Assembly: GCA_964035015.1 (NCBI GenBank)
Contig: OZ035997.1
Location: forward strand, 61,813,785-61,877,784
Source: Corallium rubrum
Lineage: Eukaryota; Cnidaria; Anthozoa; Scleralcyonacea; Coralliidae
Direction: 5' to 3'
Length of the DNA: 64,000 bases
Part shown: piece by piece, positions 41,797-52,098 of the stretch
Position numbering within the stretch: position 1 is the first letter of the stretch
Layout: each line of letters opens with the position of its first letter
Made by a program: the position numbers and the translations under genes
Notes under the pieces: generated by a model
What the model saw: only the letters and a program-made list of their open reading frames with translations
Told to the model about the DNA's origin: nothing
The model's database searches: none

Positions 41797-42827
41797 TCAG
41801 TTTTCCAACTGATTATCATTTTCCTGCTCTCTATCTTCCACAGCATTTTCCACACGCTGTGCTTTTATCTTTTTAAATGACATCTTAAGGATTTCTTGTC
41901 GGAAGCTGTAGTTTAACATGGAGTAGATAATTGGGTTGAGGGTGGCGGTTAATTTATCTACGGAACTTTGTACAAGTACTAATATCACGAAACCAGGCAT
42001 GCATTCATAATTAATTGACAAATAGATAATTTCAGCGAGTGTTGGTATAGATGACACTAGCGAGATGGTTGTTACAATGACCAAACGAGACACAACTTTT
42101 ATGTTGATCTTGTGCCAGTAAGATCCGTCGACGATGCCTTCCCCAAGGATGGTTTTGTCCAAACAGATACCCTTTATGACACAACCATAGCAATAAACAA
42201 TGACCAAGGCTGGAATAAAGAAGAAAAACAACCAATAGGGTATTCCCATCAAATATTCAACATGAAATAAAGACCATGGGTTTGAATTAAAATTAACTTC
42301 GAAGACAATAATTTTGACGATGAAGGTGAAAACAGGAACGCACCATACCAAAGCTAAGGTCGATTTTCTTTGAAGCATGCTCCGGTAAGGGACTCGTAGG
42401 TTCGCACCAATGCATTATATCGTCCAATAGCCAAGCACATTAAAGTCAGGTTCGACACAGCCTTGAATAGCAAGGAGAGCAAATATAGTTGATAAACGAC
42501 GTCCAGGTTATCGTCGATTGGCTCGTCATCCCCAGAATTACTACAATTATAATCGTTTTCCCACAGTTCATCATCAATTGCGAATGTAATGTCAGATGCG
42601 GTGCCCAACAATAGCGTAAATAGGTCAGCCACAGCAAGGTTGACCAGGAAATAATTTGTACTAGTATGAAGTTGTTTACACGCTCGAACAATGATGATTA
42701 TAATAAGGTTTGCAGCACATCCGATGATCGATAATAGTGTCTGTATACACAGGTACGCAACCCAGCCAGAGCTTGAAATCATGTGGAAAGCCTGACGATC
42801 ATTGGATCGATCAACAACGGTTTTCAA
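41797..42827 (-). pseudogene. rhodopsin-class (class A) G protein-coupled receptor, one frameshift
   Basis: A seven-helix receptor read on the minus strand in two overlapping frames. First frame (42827-42354): TM1 about 20-45 with Asn in GCAANLIIIIIV, TM2 with NLAVADLFTLLLG, TM3 ending CLAIGRYNAL (GRY in place of DRY). Second frame (42378-41797): TM4 (LALVWCVPVF), TM5 (WLFFFFIPALVIVYCY), TM6 (VIVTTISLVSSIPT, no CWxP) and TM7 NPIIYSMLNYSFRQEIL, with an acidic tail. Such receptors sit in the plasma membrane and signal through G proteins; the ligand is unknown. A 1-base loss (or 2-base gain) near 42370-42390 in the loop between TM3 and TM4 separates the frames. It could be a real lesion or a sequencing error. 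The octamer array begins about 70 bp past the stop. Confidence 0.85.
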
Positions 42828-43780
42828 ATAGACAACAAAAGCAAAGCATTAACAAATCCAAAGTTGAGCTGAAAAAGAAGTTAGTAAAGGTTCTTAGTTT
42901 TTTTCCTCTTTGTGGGAACTATGTAAACAAGAGTCGGGCGTCCACTCGGGCTACCACGCGAGCAAAGGTGGGAATGGGCCGAGAAACGTATATTCGCATT
43001 CGTAAATATGTTCACACTGGTGAACATATTTACGATTAAGGCAGTTGTCAGCCACATGTGGTCACTGTTAAACCACAAAGTCAATTAGTAACTTATTTAC
43101 ATATTACATTTACATTGCATATATTAAGGTCACTTACCCCCCTGTTCAGACTAGGTGCCCGGGTACGGAACCTAATGTGAACACGAATTTTTCGCGGTGC
43201 TCAACTCAAACTAATCAAAACTGGGCACAGCGCGTTGAGGTAGCACCGTGCATGGGTACATGCACTAATGTGAACACGTCTTGAATGGCGAACGTGGTGC
43301 TCGCTTCTTACTCAATATTCTTTGGAATTCGGAGGCTTAAAGCGACAAAATAGCGGCAAAAGCCATGAAAAGCTCTCTGTGTAAACGCGTATCAGATCTA
43401 GGCACCGTGAATGTGAACAAGTGTCCCGTGCCCAAGCACAGTACCCGAGCACCGTAGTCTCGCTTGTTTGCTGACTCAGGCCTCCAACACACGGCTAACA
43501 ACTCAACGGAAGTGTGAATAGTAGCAGAAGTATGCAAAATCGTGACCCCCCAAAAAAGAAAAAACCCCACCAAACAATAAAACTTAGCCGAAACCTAGAC
43601 ACGGCCAACCACAGGTATAGCCCGAGATAATAACGGCCAACGGTTTGAATTTAAAGTGAATCTACCTCATCTTGAAAGTGCATATGAAATGAAAAATTCA
43701 GTTATAATTTAAATAATCAACTCTCTTATTTTGTAAGTAATCTTGCGATTATAAAGATTGGCGTTTAGAATTCTTCCATA
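42828..43780. other. receptor upstream region, no gene
   Basis: Contains a perfect small palindrome at about 43001-43036 (CGTAAATATGTTCAC and complement) and, at about 43140-43480, a stretch where AATGTGAACA-type phrases and GGTGC(T/C)C recur, probably an old MITE. I see no coding exon or clear promoter. Confidence 0.4.
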
Positions 43781-43789
43781 TATACCTTA

Positions 43790-44727
43790 CTAATTCGTTC
43801 TTGACAATCTAACTTCTCTTAGAAACACAGGCAGAACTACTAGATCCTCCAATAACGCCAATGTAATCACTTTTGTCCCAAAGAAATATAAAACAATGAC
43901 CTATCAGCGCTCCTTTGTTGTTAGATCTCGCAAAACCTGGAATGGCCTCCTGATCAATTTAGACAGAAAACTTTCAGTTTAAACTCTTTTAAAAACCTGT
44001 TGCTGGAGTACGTGTTATTTTTGCGCAGTAACGAACATTTTTGACGAGGACGAACCCATAGGATATGGAAAACTATCTGTCCAAAGTGCAACACTGCCCG
44101 TGGTCTTTACCCTATCCCTAACTTAACCTGCTGTTTTTAACAATGCTTTATTTAGTTTTGTTCTCGTCTCTTAACACCGTACTTGGTTTTGTGTTCTGTT
44201 CTGTTCTTTTGTTTTAAATTTCCGGGTTTATTTTGTTTTGTTTTGTTTTGTTTTGTTTTGTTTCGTTTCGTTTCGCTTCGCTTCGCCTCGCCTCGCCTCG
44301 CCTCGCCTCGCCTCGCCTCGCCTCGCCTCGCCTCGCCTCGCCTCGCCTCGCCTCGCCTCGCCTCGCCTCGCCTCGCCTCGCCTCGCCTCGCTTCGCCTCG
44401 CCTCGCCGCGCCGCGCCTCGTTTCGTTTCGTTTCGTTTCGTTTCGTTTCGTTTCGTTTCGTTTCGTTTCGTTTCGTTTCGTTTCGTTTCGTTTCGTTTCG
44501 TTTCGTTTCGTTTCGTTTCGTTTCGTTTCGTTTCGTTTCGTTTCGTTTCGTTTCGTTTCGTTTCGTTTCGTTTCGTTTCGTTTTGTTTTGTTTTGTTTTG
44601 TTTTGTTTTGTTTTGTTTTGTTTCTTATTAGTAGTATTTTTGAAGGATTACAGTAATTGGCGTCAAGCTGTTGTGTCACCCCTGTCTGTAATTTTCTTTT
44701 TGGTGAAGTTTAATAAATAAATATTAA
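43790..44727 (+). mobile_element. LINE 3' fragment containing a pentanucleotide array
   Basis: About 43800-44110 encodes LINE C-terminal sequence over broken frames (LRNTGRTTRSSNNANVITFV, MTYQRSFVVRSRKTWNGLL, DEDEPIGYGKLSVQSA). After the array the 3' end is TTTAATAAATAAATATTAAG, the same tail as the LINE at 37531-37548. The array therefore expanded inside the 3' untranslated region of a LINE copy. Confidence 0.65.
44229..44622. repeat. symmetric pentanucleotide array TTTTG-TTTCG-CCTCG-TTTCG-TTTTG
   Basis: About 79 five-base units in phase. Order: about 7 TTTTG, 3 TTTCG, 2 CTTCG, about 21 CCTCG, one CTTCG, 2 CCTCG, 2 CCGCG, 1 CCTCG, about 33 TTTCG, about 8 TTTTG. Variant classes are nested around a CCTCG core instead of mixed. 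All three forward frames are open for arithmetic reasons only. Confidence 0.97.
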
Positions 44728-44755
44728 GATTTGTACTTATGAAAATAACATTAAT

Positions 44756-44967
44756 CCCTTGACGTCACACGTGCATAACGAATCATACAAAAAATACATA
44801 TTACGTCTTTGCAACTATCGAACAAAATCACTTGAAACATTATATCATTAGTGCTGAAGGAGATACACACATGCAAGGTTAGTTTCAAGTCATTTTATTT
44901 TATTTTAAAATTGCAAGTATACATAACATTCTTCAATAAGTCATTATGCGCATGTGACGTCAAGATG
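44756..44967. mobile_element. possible MITE with 24-bp inverted ends
   Basis: Left CCTTGACGTCACACGTGCATAA and right complement CTTGACGTCACATGCGCATAA bound about 210 bp. Target duplication not evident. The overlapping open frame 44851-45195 is not supported as a gene. Confidence 0.4.
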
Positions 44968-45400
44968 TGCAAATCTCAATATCTCAAGAACAAAGCAAGG
45001 AAACGAAAAAAGATGTTACTTTGTTATTTTAAGTGTTCTTTCAAACAAAACAAATTTAATTTTATAATGATTAAAGTAATGTTGATATCGCTTCTTTTGG
45101 CTGTGAAAGTTTTAGGACGAACAATTAAATGGAAGTATGTTTATTTAGCTTTTGAAGACCGTGCTTTTCCCCCGATCCTAAAATTGAGACATTAAGTTTG
45201 TTGCCATAGCTGCACAACTAATGACATTACTCTACCCAGACCGCAAATTATGATTGTTTTCTAAACTCTTGCCGCAATGGCGTGTACATATCGGAAAAAT
45301 AAAGGGATTTTGTTATATAGCTAGAGATTCGCTGGGTACAACGATGACTGTCATTGGTTGGTTTGTCGTCACATGACCTTAGCTAAATTTCAATGTAGAC
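44968..45400. other. no gene recognised
   Basis: AT-rich; the reading frame to 45195 has low-complexity Lys/Phe composition and no recognisable domain. Confidence 0.5.
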
Positions 45401-45401
45401 C

Positions 45402-45465
45402 GAGCGGGCAACAATTGAGAACTTATTGCCTGCTTGGTCAATAAGTTCTCAGTTGTTGCCCGCTA
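45402..45465. repeat. hairpin of 26-bp arms
   Basis: AGCGGGCAACAATTGAGAAC and its near-exact complement around a 10-nt centre; the core ends in CAATAAGTTCTCA. Probably a small MITE. Confidence 0.7.
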
Positions 45466-45729
45466 GAACTTTGAACTCCTCACGGTATGCCGCATCCACG
45501 AACAAAAGGTTGTTTGGTACGAAAAAAGTACTATTTATAGGTCTTTAAAGCATGAGTGAAGATTAACTGGAGAAATGTATATTGCTGTTCTTTTGTTCTG
45601 AGACTCATATTTGTATGGTTGAAGTGAAATTACGGAGCCAGGCGAAATGTTTTGGTAAGTCTTTCAGTTCGTCTTTTGTATACTTTCCCTTGATAAACAG
45701 CCGAAATTATTCAGGGAAACTCTACCTAT

Positions 45730-45894
45730 ATTAACTACTTATTGACCGAGCGTGAGGTCTGTACTAGTGAAATATCGGACCGATGTTTTTTTAGTACGGA
45801 CCGAGACGAGCGCAGCGAGTTGAGGTCTGTGCAAAAAACAGAGGTCCGATATTTCACTAGTACAGACCGAACAAGCGAGGTCAATAAGTAGTTT
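45730..45894. mobile_element. fold-back MITE
   Basis: Ends AACTACTTATTGACC and GGTCAATAAGTAGTT; inner arms GGTCTGTACTAGTGAAATAT are complementary across a centre of about 50 nt. Non-coding. The overlapping minus-strand frames (45735-45986) are by-products of the palindrome. Confidence 0.75.
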
Positions 45895-46482
45895 ATTATA
45901 TGGCCATAAATGTTGTGAACATTCTGTGAAAATTCGAGCCATCGTTCTTGCGAACTAAATTGCGAAAATGGCAGACATTTTTCCATTTTTAAAGTACTTT
46001 ACGTTGAGCTAGAATCCTGAATTTTCTACCCCAAGTAGTATTTTTCAATTGCTTTTGTTTGACATATTGCTCAAGATCGTACGTTAAGTAGTTGAATAAA
46101 AAATCATCTGAAATTCTAATACTTGTGAGAAGTAAATGTTATATTATTTCGAACAATGTTACGAACGTTTTGGACATTTTAAAAACTTTCACAAAACGTG
46201 GAAACTCGAACTATACATCAAATGAGAGCTTATAAAATGTCAAACAACATACCTGCACGAGATATTTCAACAATGAGTAGTTTTAAAATTATAATCCATC
46301 TTGTTGCCGATATACTGACATGACTGCCATTTTGTTTATAAAATTAACTTACGGTCCCGAACGGCAGCTTCCGCTCTGAGCGGGCGGATACGGGAAATAT
46401 CCGACCGCTTATGAACCAATCAAATTACAGGATTTCCGTATTCGGACCTCCCAGCGCTGCTGCCATATAATAAAACAAAGTA
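45895..46482. other. no gene recognised
   Basis: A decayed inverted pair may lie near 46380-46460 (GGAAATATCCG and CGGACCTCC). Otherwise featureless AT-rich sequence. Confidence 0.4.
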
Positions 46483-46621
46483 CTTAATGTCTGCTTCCTC
46501 GGGAAACGGTTAGTTTTGTTTTCCCTCGTGTCTCGCTGTTTCCTTCGACTTCGTCTCGGGAAACATCAAGACTCTCGGGGAAAACAAAACTAACCGTTTC
46601 TCTCGGGAGCAGACATTAAGT
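46483..46621. mobile_element. fold-back MITE with about 45-bp arms
   Basis: ACTTAATGTCTGCTTCC with an AACGGTTAGTTTTGTTTTCC stretch on the left, matched by its complement on the right (ending GAGCAGACATTAAGT). The arms differ by a few bases. Confidence 0.75.
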
Positions 46622-46954
46622 GTATATTGTCGTTCATTTTGTGGTTAGAAACTTCGAATTTCATAAGTGAATTATTCAGGAACATGTTTTAGTTGTCGAC
46701 ATTCGACAGTAACACAACAACCCCTCGCCCTCTTTTACACTGTGATTAGAAAAACACCTTCGCGTTCTTTTTCATTGGGAGCCTGAAAGTGGCCGTTGGA
46801 ACAATTCAAAATACAGTTTTAAACAATTTTAAACTTTTAACTACAGTATAATATTTGAAATAAGTTGTTTAACTCTAATTTTTAAAGAAAAAGGTAATAA
46901 ATAACAAAGAAAATTTTCAAGACAATATTCAGAAAAAAAATTGAGATGAAGAAA

Positions 46955-47021
46955 AACGCAGGTCGCATCCACGGTTTGAACTTGACCATTTTGCGTGCGA
47001 ACTAACGATGTTACCACCACA
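46955..47021 (-). repeat. tRNA-like SINE sequence at the Helitron 2 insertion site
   Basis: Minus strand reads TGTGGTGGTAACATCG, then AAGTTCAAACCGTGGATGCG, an A-box/B-box arrangement about 35 nt apart. The 5' edge of the same repeat probably lies just beyond 61314. Confidence 0.45.
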
Positions 47022-47025
47022 CTAG

Positions 47026-47899
47026 AAATACGTAAACGCAAACCCCTCGCCCGCGCATGCCAGGTTATAATGTCAGGTGAATAGCCTGTTGCAATGTATC
47101 TAAAGTTTTGACTGTAATCTTAACAGTAGTGCTTGTGGCCTATTAAATAATCCTAAACTGTAACAGGTGTTAATTATACCCTTGTCCACTAATGTACATC
47201 CTACTACTTTAAATAATATACATTTATTTAAATTATATAAATACAATTACATGATGTAATGAACATGCACTGTCAGCTCATAATTTTCTTGCCACAGATC
47301 AATATAAAGTTTGTACTTTTTTCTAAATAGAATTCCTCAAATTGAATAGTACAGTAACCAAAGTTTCTACCATTGCCTCAGCTTGTACATGTACATGTAC
47401 TGTACTGTTTCAGGTGAACTATACTGAATATACAGCTTCCTAGCTTGGTCCAATTGAAAGACAATTATAAAAATGCCCTTTTTCTGCAATCAGATAAAGC
47501 ATAAAAAGTTATCAGAGATTCACAATAATAATCATGTAAAATAAGTATAGGAGGGTATCGGAAAAGATCAGGTGTATGGATCATACAATCACAAAATAAC
47601 TCAGTGATTTGTTGAACTGAAAAGGAACAAATTTTAATTTATGAAGAAGTTTGACTAATAAAAAAGTAAAAATCTTACTTGCTTAAGAAACTGTATTGTA
47701 GTAGCATTAGAAAGCTAGCTTGACCACAGATGGTGTATTAACTACTAAGGTCCGCCATAAAGTAGTCTGCTACTTAATTGTACTGGCCAAATCAGTCCCT
47801 CACATTTCTGAAAATGTTGGAAAATACCATAATTGTATTGGCTAAAGTACTTATTAAGTTATTCATAAAAATTAAATGTGGTTGCCTGGATGGTATATG
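47026..47899 (-). other. Helitron 2 terminal 3' region
   Basis: Homologous in reverse to about 30450-31120 of Helitron 1, including a lariat/acceptor-like TCTGATTGCAG at about 47492 and a donor-like AAGTAAG near 47680. No intact frame. Confidence 0.5.
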
Positions 47900-47907
47900 T
47901 TAAGAAC

Positions 47908-48706
47908 CAGTGTGGATTATAACGGTCGGCAATCGGCTATTTGCCGACAAAAAATACGAAATGGCCCACCATTTCTGTTCTGGTTGGACATTTTGACCGA
48001 CCAAGAAATATAAATTAAAAACAAAATAAATCACATATTCTGTCTATCTGAAAAATATATATTAGTGTATGCATTAACAGCTATGAACTAGAGTGAAGAG
48101 CGACAATAGAGGAGCTCGATTTTCTAGCTACAAACCCCACAAACAAACAACAACGAATCCACCATCCAGCTACCCAATCAAAGATGCTTAGACGCGTTGG
48201 ATTTAAGAAATCAAACAAGTTCGCTAAGCACTCACTGTATCTCTTATTATATAATTGTGATAATAGCGTTTATTATTCCCTTCCAACTATTCACTTATTT
48301 ACATCGACCATCATAAAAGGTCGAAACGCGCGTCCAGGTTGTGTCCTAAGATGATTGCACTATATACTATACGTTACAAATCTTTTATTCTTTAATCCCT
48401 CTTCTGATGTTTTTACATGGTTCTTAAGCAACATTTTTACACTGCATGTCTAACAGCATGGTCCACGTCGCCCTTCATACGCAACATAGCCGGAGGCTAA
48501 TTGCGCTTTTTATTCAAATTTCCTTCTAATCTCTCCCTCGTTCATCTATTTTACACGACTAAAACTCCAATGTGGTTCTCATTAATTACACTTAAACTTA
48601 TAAAAAACTTAGAAAATTGGGCGACCAATCTCGTTTAATGTCCGAGCAACTTTATAGTGGGTTGGTCATTTGTCCTACCAGAGCGAAATCGTTGTAATCC
48701 ACACCG
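47908..48706. mobile_element. non-autonomous hAT element (799 bp)
   Basis: Begins CAGTGTGGATTATAACG and ends CGTTGTAATCCACACCG, with TTAAGAAC on both sides (47900-47907 and 48707-48714). Eight-base duplication and CAG-type ends identify a hAT MITE. No transposase frame. It includes a GTCGAAACGCGCG stretch and a short inverted TCGGCAATCGGC/GCCGAC pair near its left end. Confidence 0.85.
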
Positions 48707-48714
48707 TTAAGAAC

Positions 48715-50145
48715 ATAACCATCAACATTGATAGCCAGTAAAAGAATTGCCCAGTTGTACATGCCTATATGTATATATACCTGTAGTCAAAAAAATCATT
48801 TATAGTCAAACTGGATGTTCTCTTGCATACACATAAATGTGATGTTATACTTGAAGGTATTAAATGGCTCTAACTGTATGTAGAATTTCGCACTATCCAA
48901 AGTTTGGCTTTTAAAATGATTTTTATGGCAACCCATTGAGGAATTGTGATAAAGTGTTTGCAGGTTGCTGATTGAAATGATCAATCCAAATTGCAACGTT
49001 GCATATCAACATATTGCAAAGTCACGTGCAAGAGAACATCTGGTTTGAATATAACACCAAATTGTGCTAACGTGAGTGGAGTAGTGTGCATATAAATTAC
49101 TTACATAATTATTACCTGATCATGAAAATCACTAATACTGTATATGATGATTGCACTTGACTGTAAGTATAGTTACAGCTTGTTGCAGTACTTTTGTTTA
49201 TACAGAAGAAAATACAGACTGTAATATCAGATTTGAATTCCTATAAAGCAGAAGAGAACACAGAATATTTAACTATAGAATGGTAATTAAAAATTATTGG
49301 TTAGGAAATCCTCTTTTGCAGGCAACTCTACAGAAGATTATAATATAGGACGGATTTGAAGACATGAGGGATTTGTGTTTGAATACAGAATCCGTTAACT
49401 TTACGAAGACAATTCTGTTATTCTGCCCTTGACTATTAATAAATATACATTAGTAGTGAGAGCAAAATAAGCATATTTAACTATTAACTACAGTATTAAA
49501 CGATAGAAACTGCAATAAATCTCTTACCATTCATAGTAGAGGGTGGTTACTGCTTTAATACTATAGTCTCTTTTTAACTATAGTCTCTTTTTAATCACCA
49601 CAGATCACTTAAACATTTATAGAACTTTGATAGAGGGATGATGATCAACACAGACATAAAACCGATAGAATAAAAGCTTCCATATTCACAATTCAAGTTC
49701 CCAACTCATACCCAGTCCAAAATTCCAAATCAGAGCAAAAAAAATAAAACAAAACAAAAAATGGTGAAAGGGTTACTTTGTCCATGCTTCGCCTAAATCG
49801 TTGACAAATGAAATCCAAAAACTATGCGTGAGGATACTTACCGTGTAGGCGCCAGATTCGACCGATTGATGATAATTGATGACATACAGACTGTAGCAAC
49901 TAAGGTTGGTTGGAACATCTTTGAGGCAATTTAATATTAACCACTGGCTCCTGACTTTAGGAGGGTTTTATTGACCTGTAATATTAAAAAAAAGTTCAGT
50001 GTCAGTACATTACCACGAAGGAAAGAGGATACAGTTAATATGGACGGCAGGCTTTCATGCATTTAATTATTCCACAGTCTTGAAATGTCCCACTCTTTCC
50101 ACTAGATGTAATGAAACACACGAATTTAATTTACATATACCTTGA
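48715..50145 (-). other. Helitron 2 3' region with exon-like segment
   Basis: Matches 29000-30450 of Helitron 1 in reverse. At 49982-49843 (minus) lies the segment bounded by an AG acceptor-like and a GTAAGT donor-like site. No intact gene. Confidence 0.4.
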
Positions 50146-50149
50146 TTAA

Positions 50150-50576
50150 ATAAAACAAAACAAAACAAAACACAACAAAACAAAACAAAACAAAACAAAA
50201 CAAAACAAAACAAAACAAAACAAAACAAAACAAAACAAAACAAAACAAAACAAAACAAAACAAAACAAAACAAAACAAAACAAAACAAAACAAAACAAAA
50301 CAAAACAAAACAAAACAAAACAAAACAAAACAAAACAAAACAAAACAAAACAAAACAAAACAAAACAAAACAAAACAAAACAAAACAAAACAAAACAAAA
50401 CAAAACAAAACAAAACAAAACAAAACAAAACAAAACAAAACAAAACAAAACAAAACAAAACAAAACAAAACAAAACAAAACAAAACAAAACAAAACAAAA
50501 CAAAACAAAACAAAACAAAACAAAACAAAACAAAACAAAACAAAACAAAACAAAACAAAACAAAACAAAACAAAAC

Positions 50577-50605
<29 letters not shown>
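50150..50605. repeat. (AAAAC)n array, about 90 units
   Basis: 455 bp of AAAAC with essentially one substitution (CACAAC near 50170). It lies inside Helitron 2 and is absent from the matching part of Helitron 1, so it expanded after the copies separated. The three open minus-strand frames (FVLFC repeats) are artefacts. Confidence 0.98.
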
Positions 50606-50609
<4 letters not shown>

Positions 50610-51394
50610 GTATGAACATCATGCCAATGTACCAGCTATTCATTTCTACCTTAATATTCTAAATTCTTTATGCAGTCCTGAGTCCTCGATCTCTGAATAA
50701 ATTTTCCTTGATATGACTGAAATTCTCAATTATTTGATTTTACATTGTACTGTATATAGAAATTTCTTGATCAGTTCTGGAGATATGTATTAATTAATAC
50801 AGTACTGCTGAGAAGTAACCATACATTTACAGTATCGCTCATTCGTGTGAGTGCAAGTGACTATAAAACTTAATTATATACTGTATAGACACAGTGGTTG
50901 AGTTGCTGCTTTGTGCAGCAAACAGATAATCTTATTTTCAGTCATTAACACAGAACAACCAAGGACCCCATTGGTTTGATCTAGGTTATTGTTGTATAGG
51001 CTACTTATAAGCAGTACTGTGTACAGTGTTGTTTCCAAAAATAATTGCAATTTTATAATTAACATAATGGCCTATTACATTGTCTATGCTCATGTATATC
51101 AGCCTTCGTATAATGAATCTGTTAAAAATTATGTACACTTAGTTTTGTATTGAATATAATTAATTGCCTGAAATTATACATAATTACACTGTATTTTATA
51201 TCGTAGATATCGTTTGTGTTTAAACCAATTCCTGTCTAGATGACCTTGACCATTTTACTTATTAATTACCTAAATAATACAAATGTTTTGTATTTTTTGG
51301 GAAGGTCATCTAGCCTGAAATAAGTTACATACAGTAGAAAATAAGTTGTAATTTATAGTCTATGTTATAAAAAAATAAACCAAGAATGTACTGT

Positions 51395-51990
51395 AGGCCA
51401 CCATGGAAGTACACATGTTAAGTATATACCCAGGAAACAGGCCTCAGCCACCTTGATAACACAGTAATGTGTGCAGGAACAGGCTCTCATTTTGTTCATA
51501 CTAAATGTAGTATGAAGACCACCATGGAAGTACATGTCAAACATGCACCCAGGAAACAGGCCATGCCACCTTGCAAACACAGTGAAGTGTCCAGGAACAG
51601 GCATCATCTGGCCACCCATATAGGGAGCAGGCCACTTTAATTATCAAGTACATAATGTCTCCCATGTCTGGTTTAATATGTTAATAATTGATTGTTATAC
51701 TGTATTTAAATGCAGCGACATAATTGTAATTAATAAATCAAAGCAATTCAATGTTTTTCTGCTCTTAATATTTTTACTGATTTTATTCAATTAATGCAAG
51801 ATTGCCTATAACATTATGCCATCTTTTTAGAAAACATTGCCCCTAATTTTAGAACATTTCAAAATCACATATATTTTCAGACATTTGAGACACAATGTAC
51901 ACACCACCTTGAAAGTACATGAAAACATGCACCCAGGAACTAGGCAAAGGCCACCATGAAAACACATAAAAAAGTGTCCAGGAACAGGCT
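51395..51990. repeat. decayed minisatellite in Helitron 2, three or more units of about 90 bp
   Basis: ACCATGGAAGTACA ... ACCCAGGAAACAGGCC ... GTGTCCAGGAACAGGC recurs at about 51400, 51520 and 51905. A related but more diverged series is in Helitron 1 (28200-28430). The frame 51365-51619 simply reads through it. Confidence 0.7.
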
Positions 51991-52098
51991 TATAATCAGT
52001 TACATTCTTGGTATATATTTGTTATCATACTGTACCTTCTATTAAATTGCATTTACAATTTAATCTGCTAGTCTTTCTAATGACTAACTATCTGGTAC

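Noticed and set aside
44152..44720. Open frames in the pentanucleotide array
   Set aside because: Same artefact; no domain and opposite-strand frames equally open.
44851..45195. 114-codon frame as a gene
   Set aside because: Low-complexity Lys/Phe-rich composition, no domain, overlaps a possible MITE.
50067..50643. FVLFC-repeat frames in the AAAAC array
   Set aside because: Pure simple repeat, three overlapping frames open at once.
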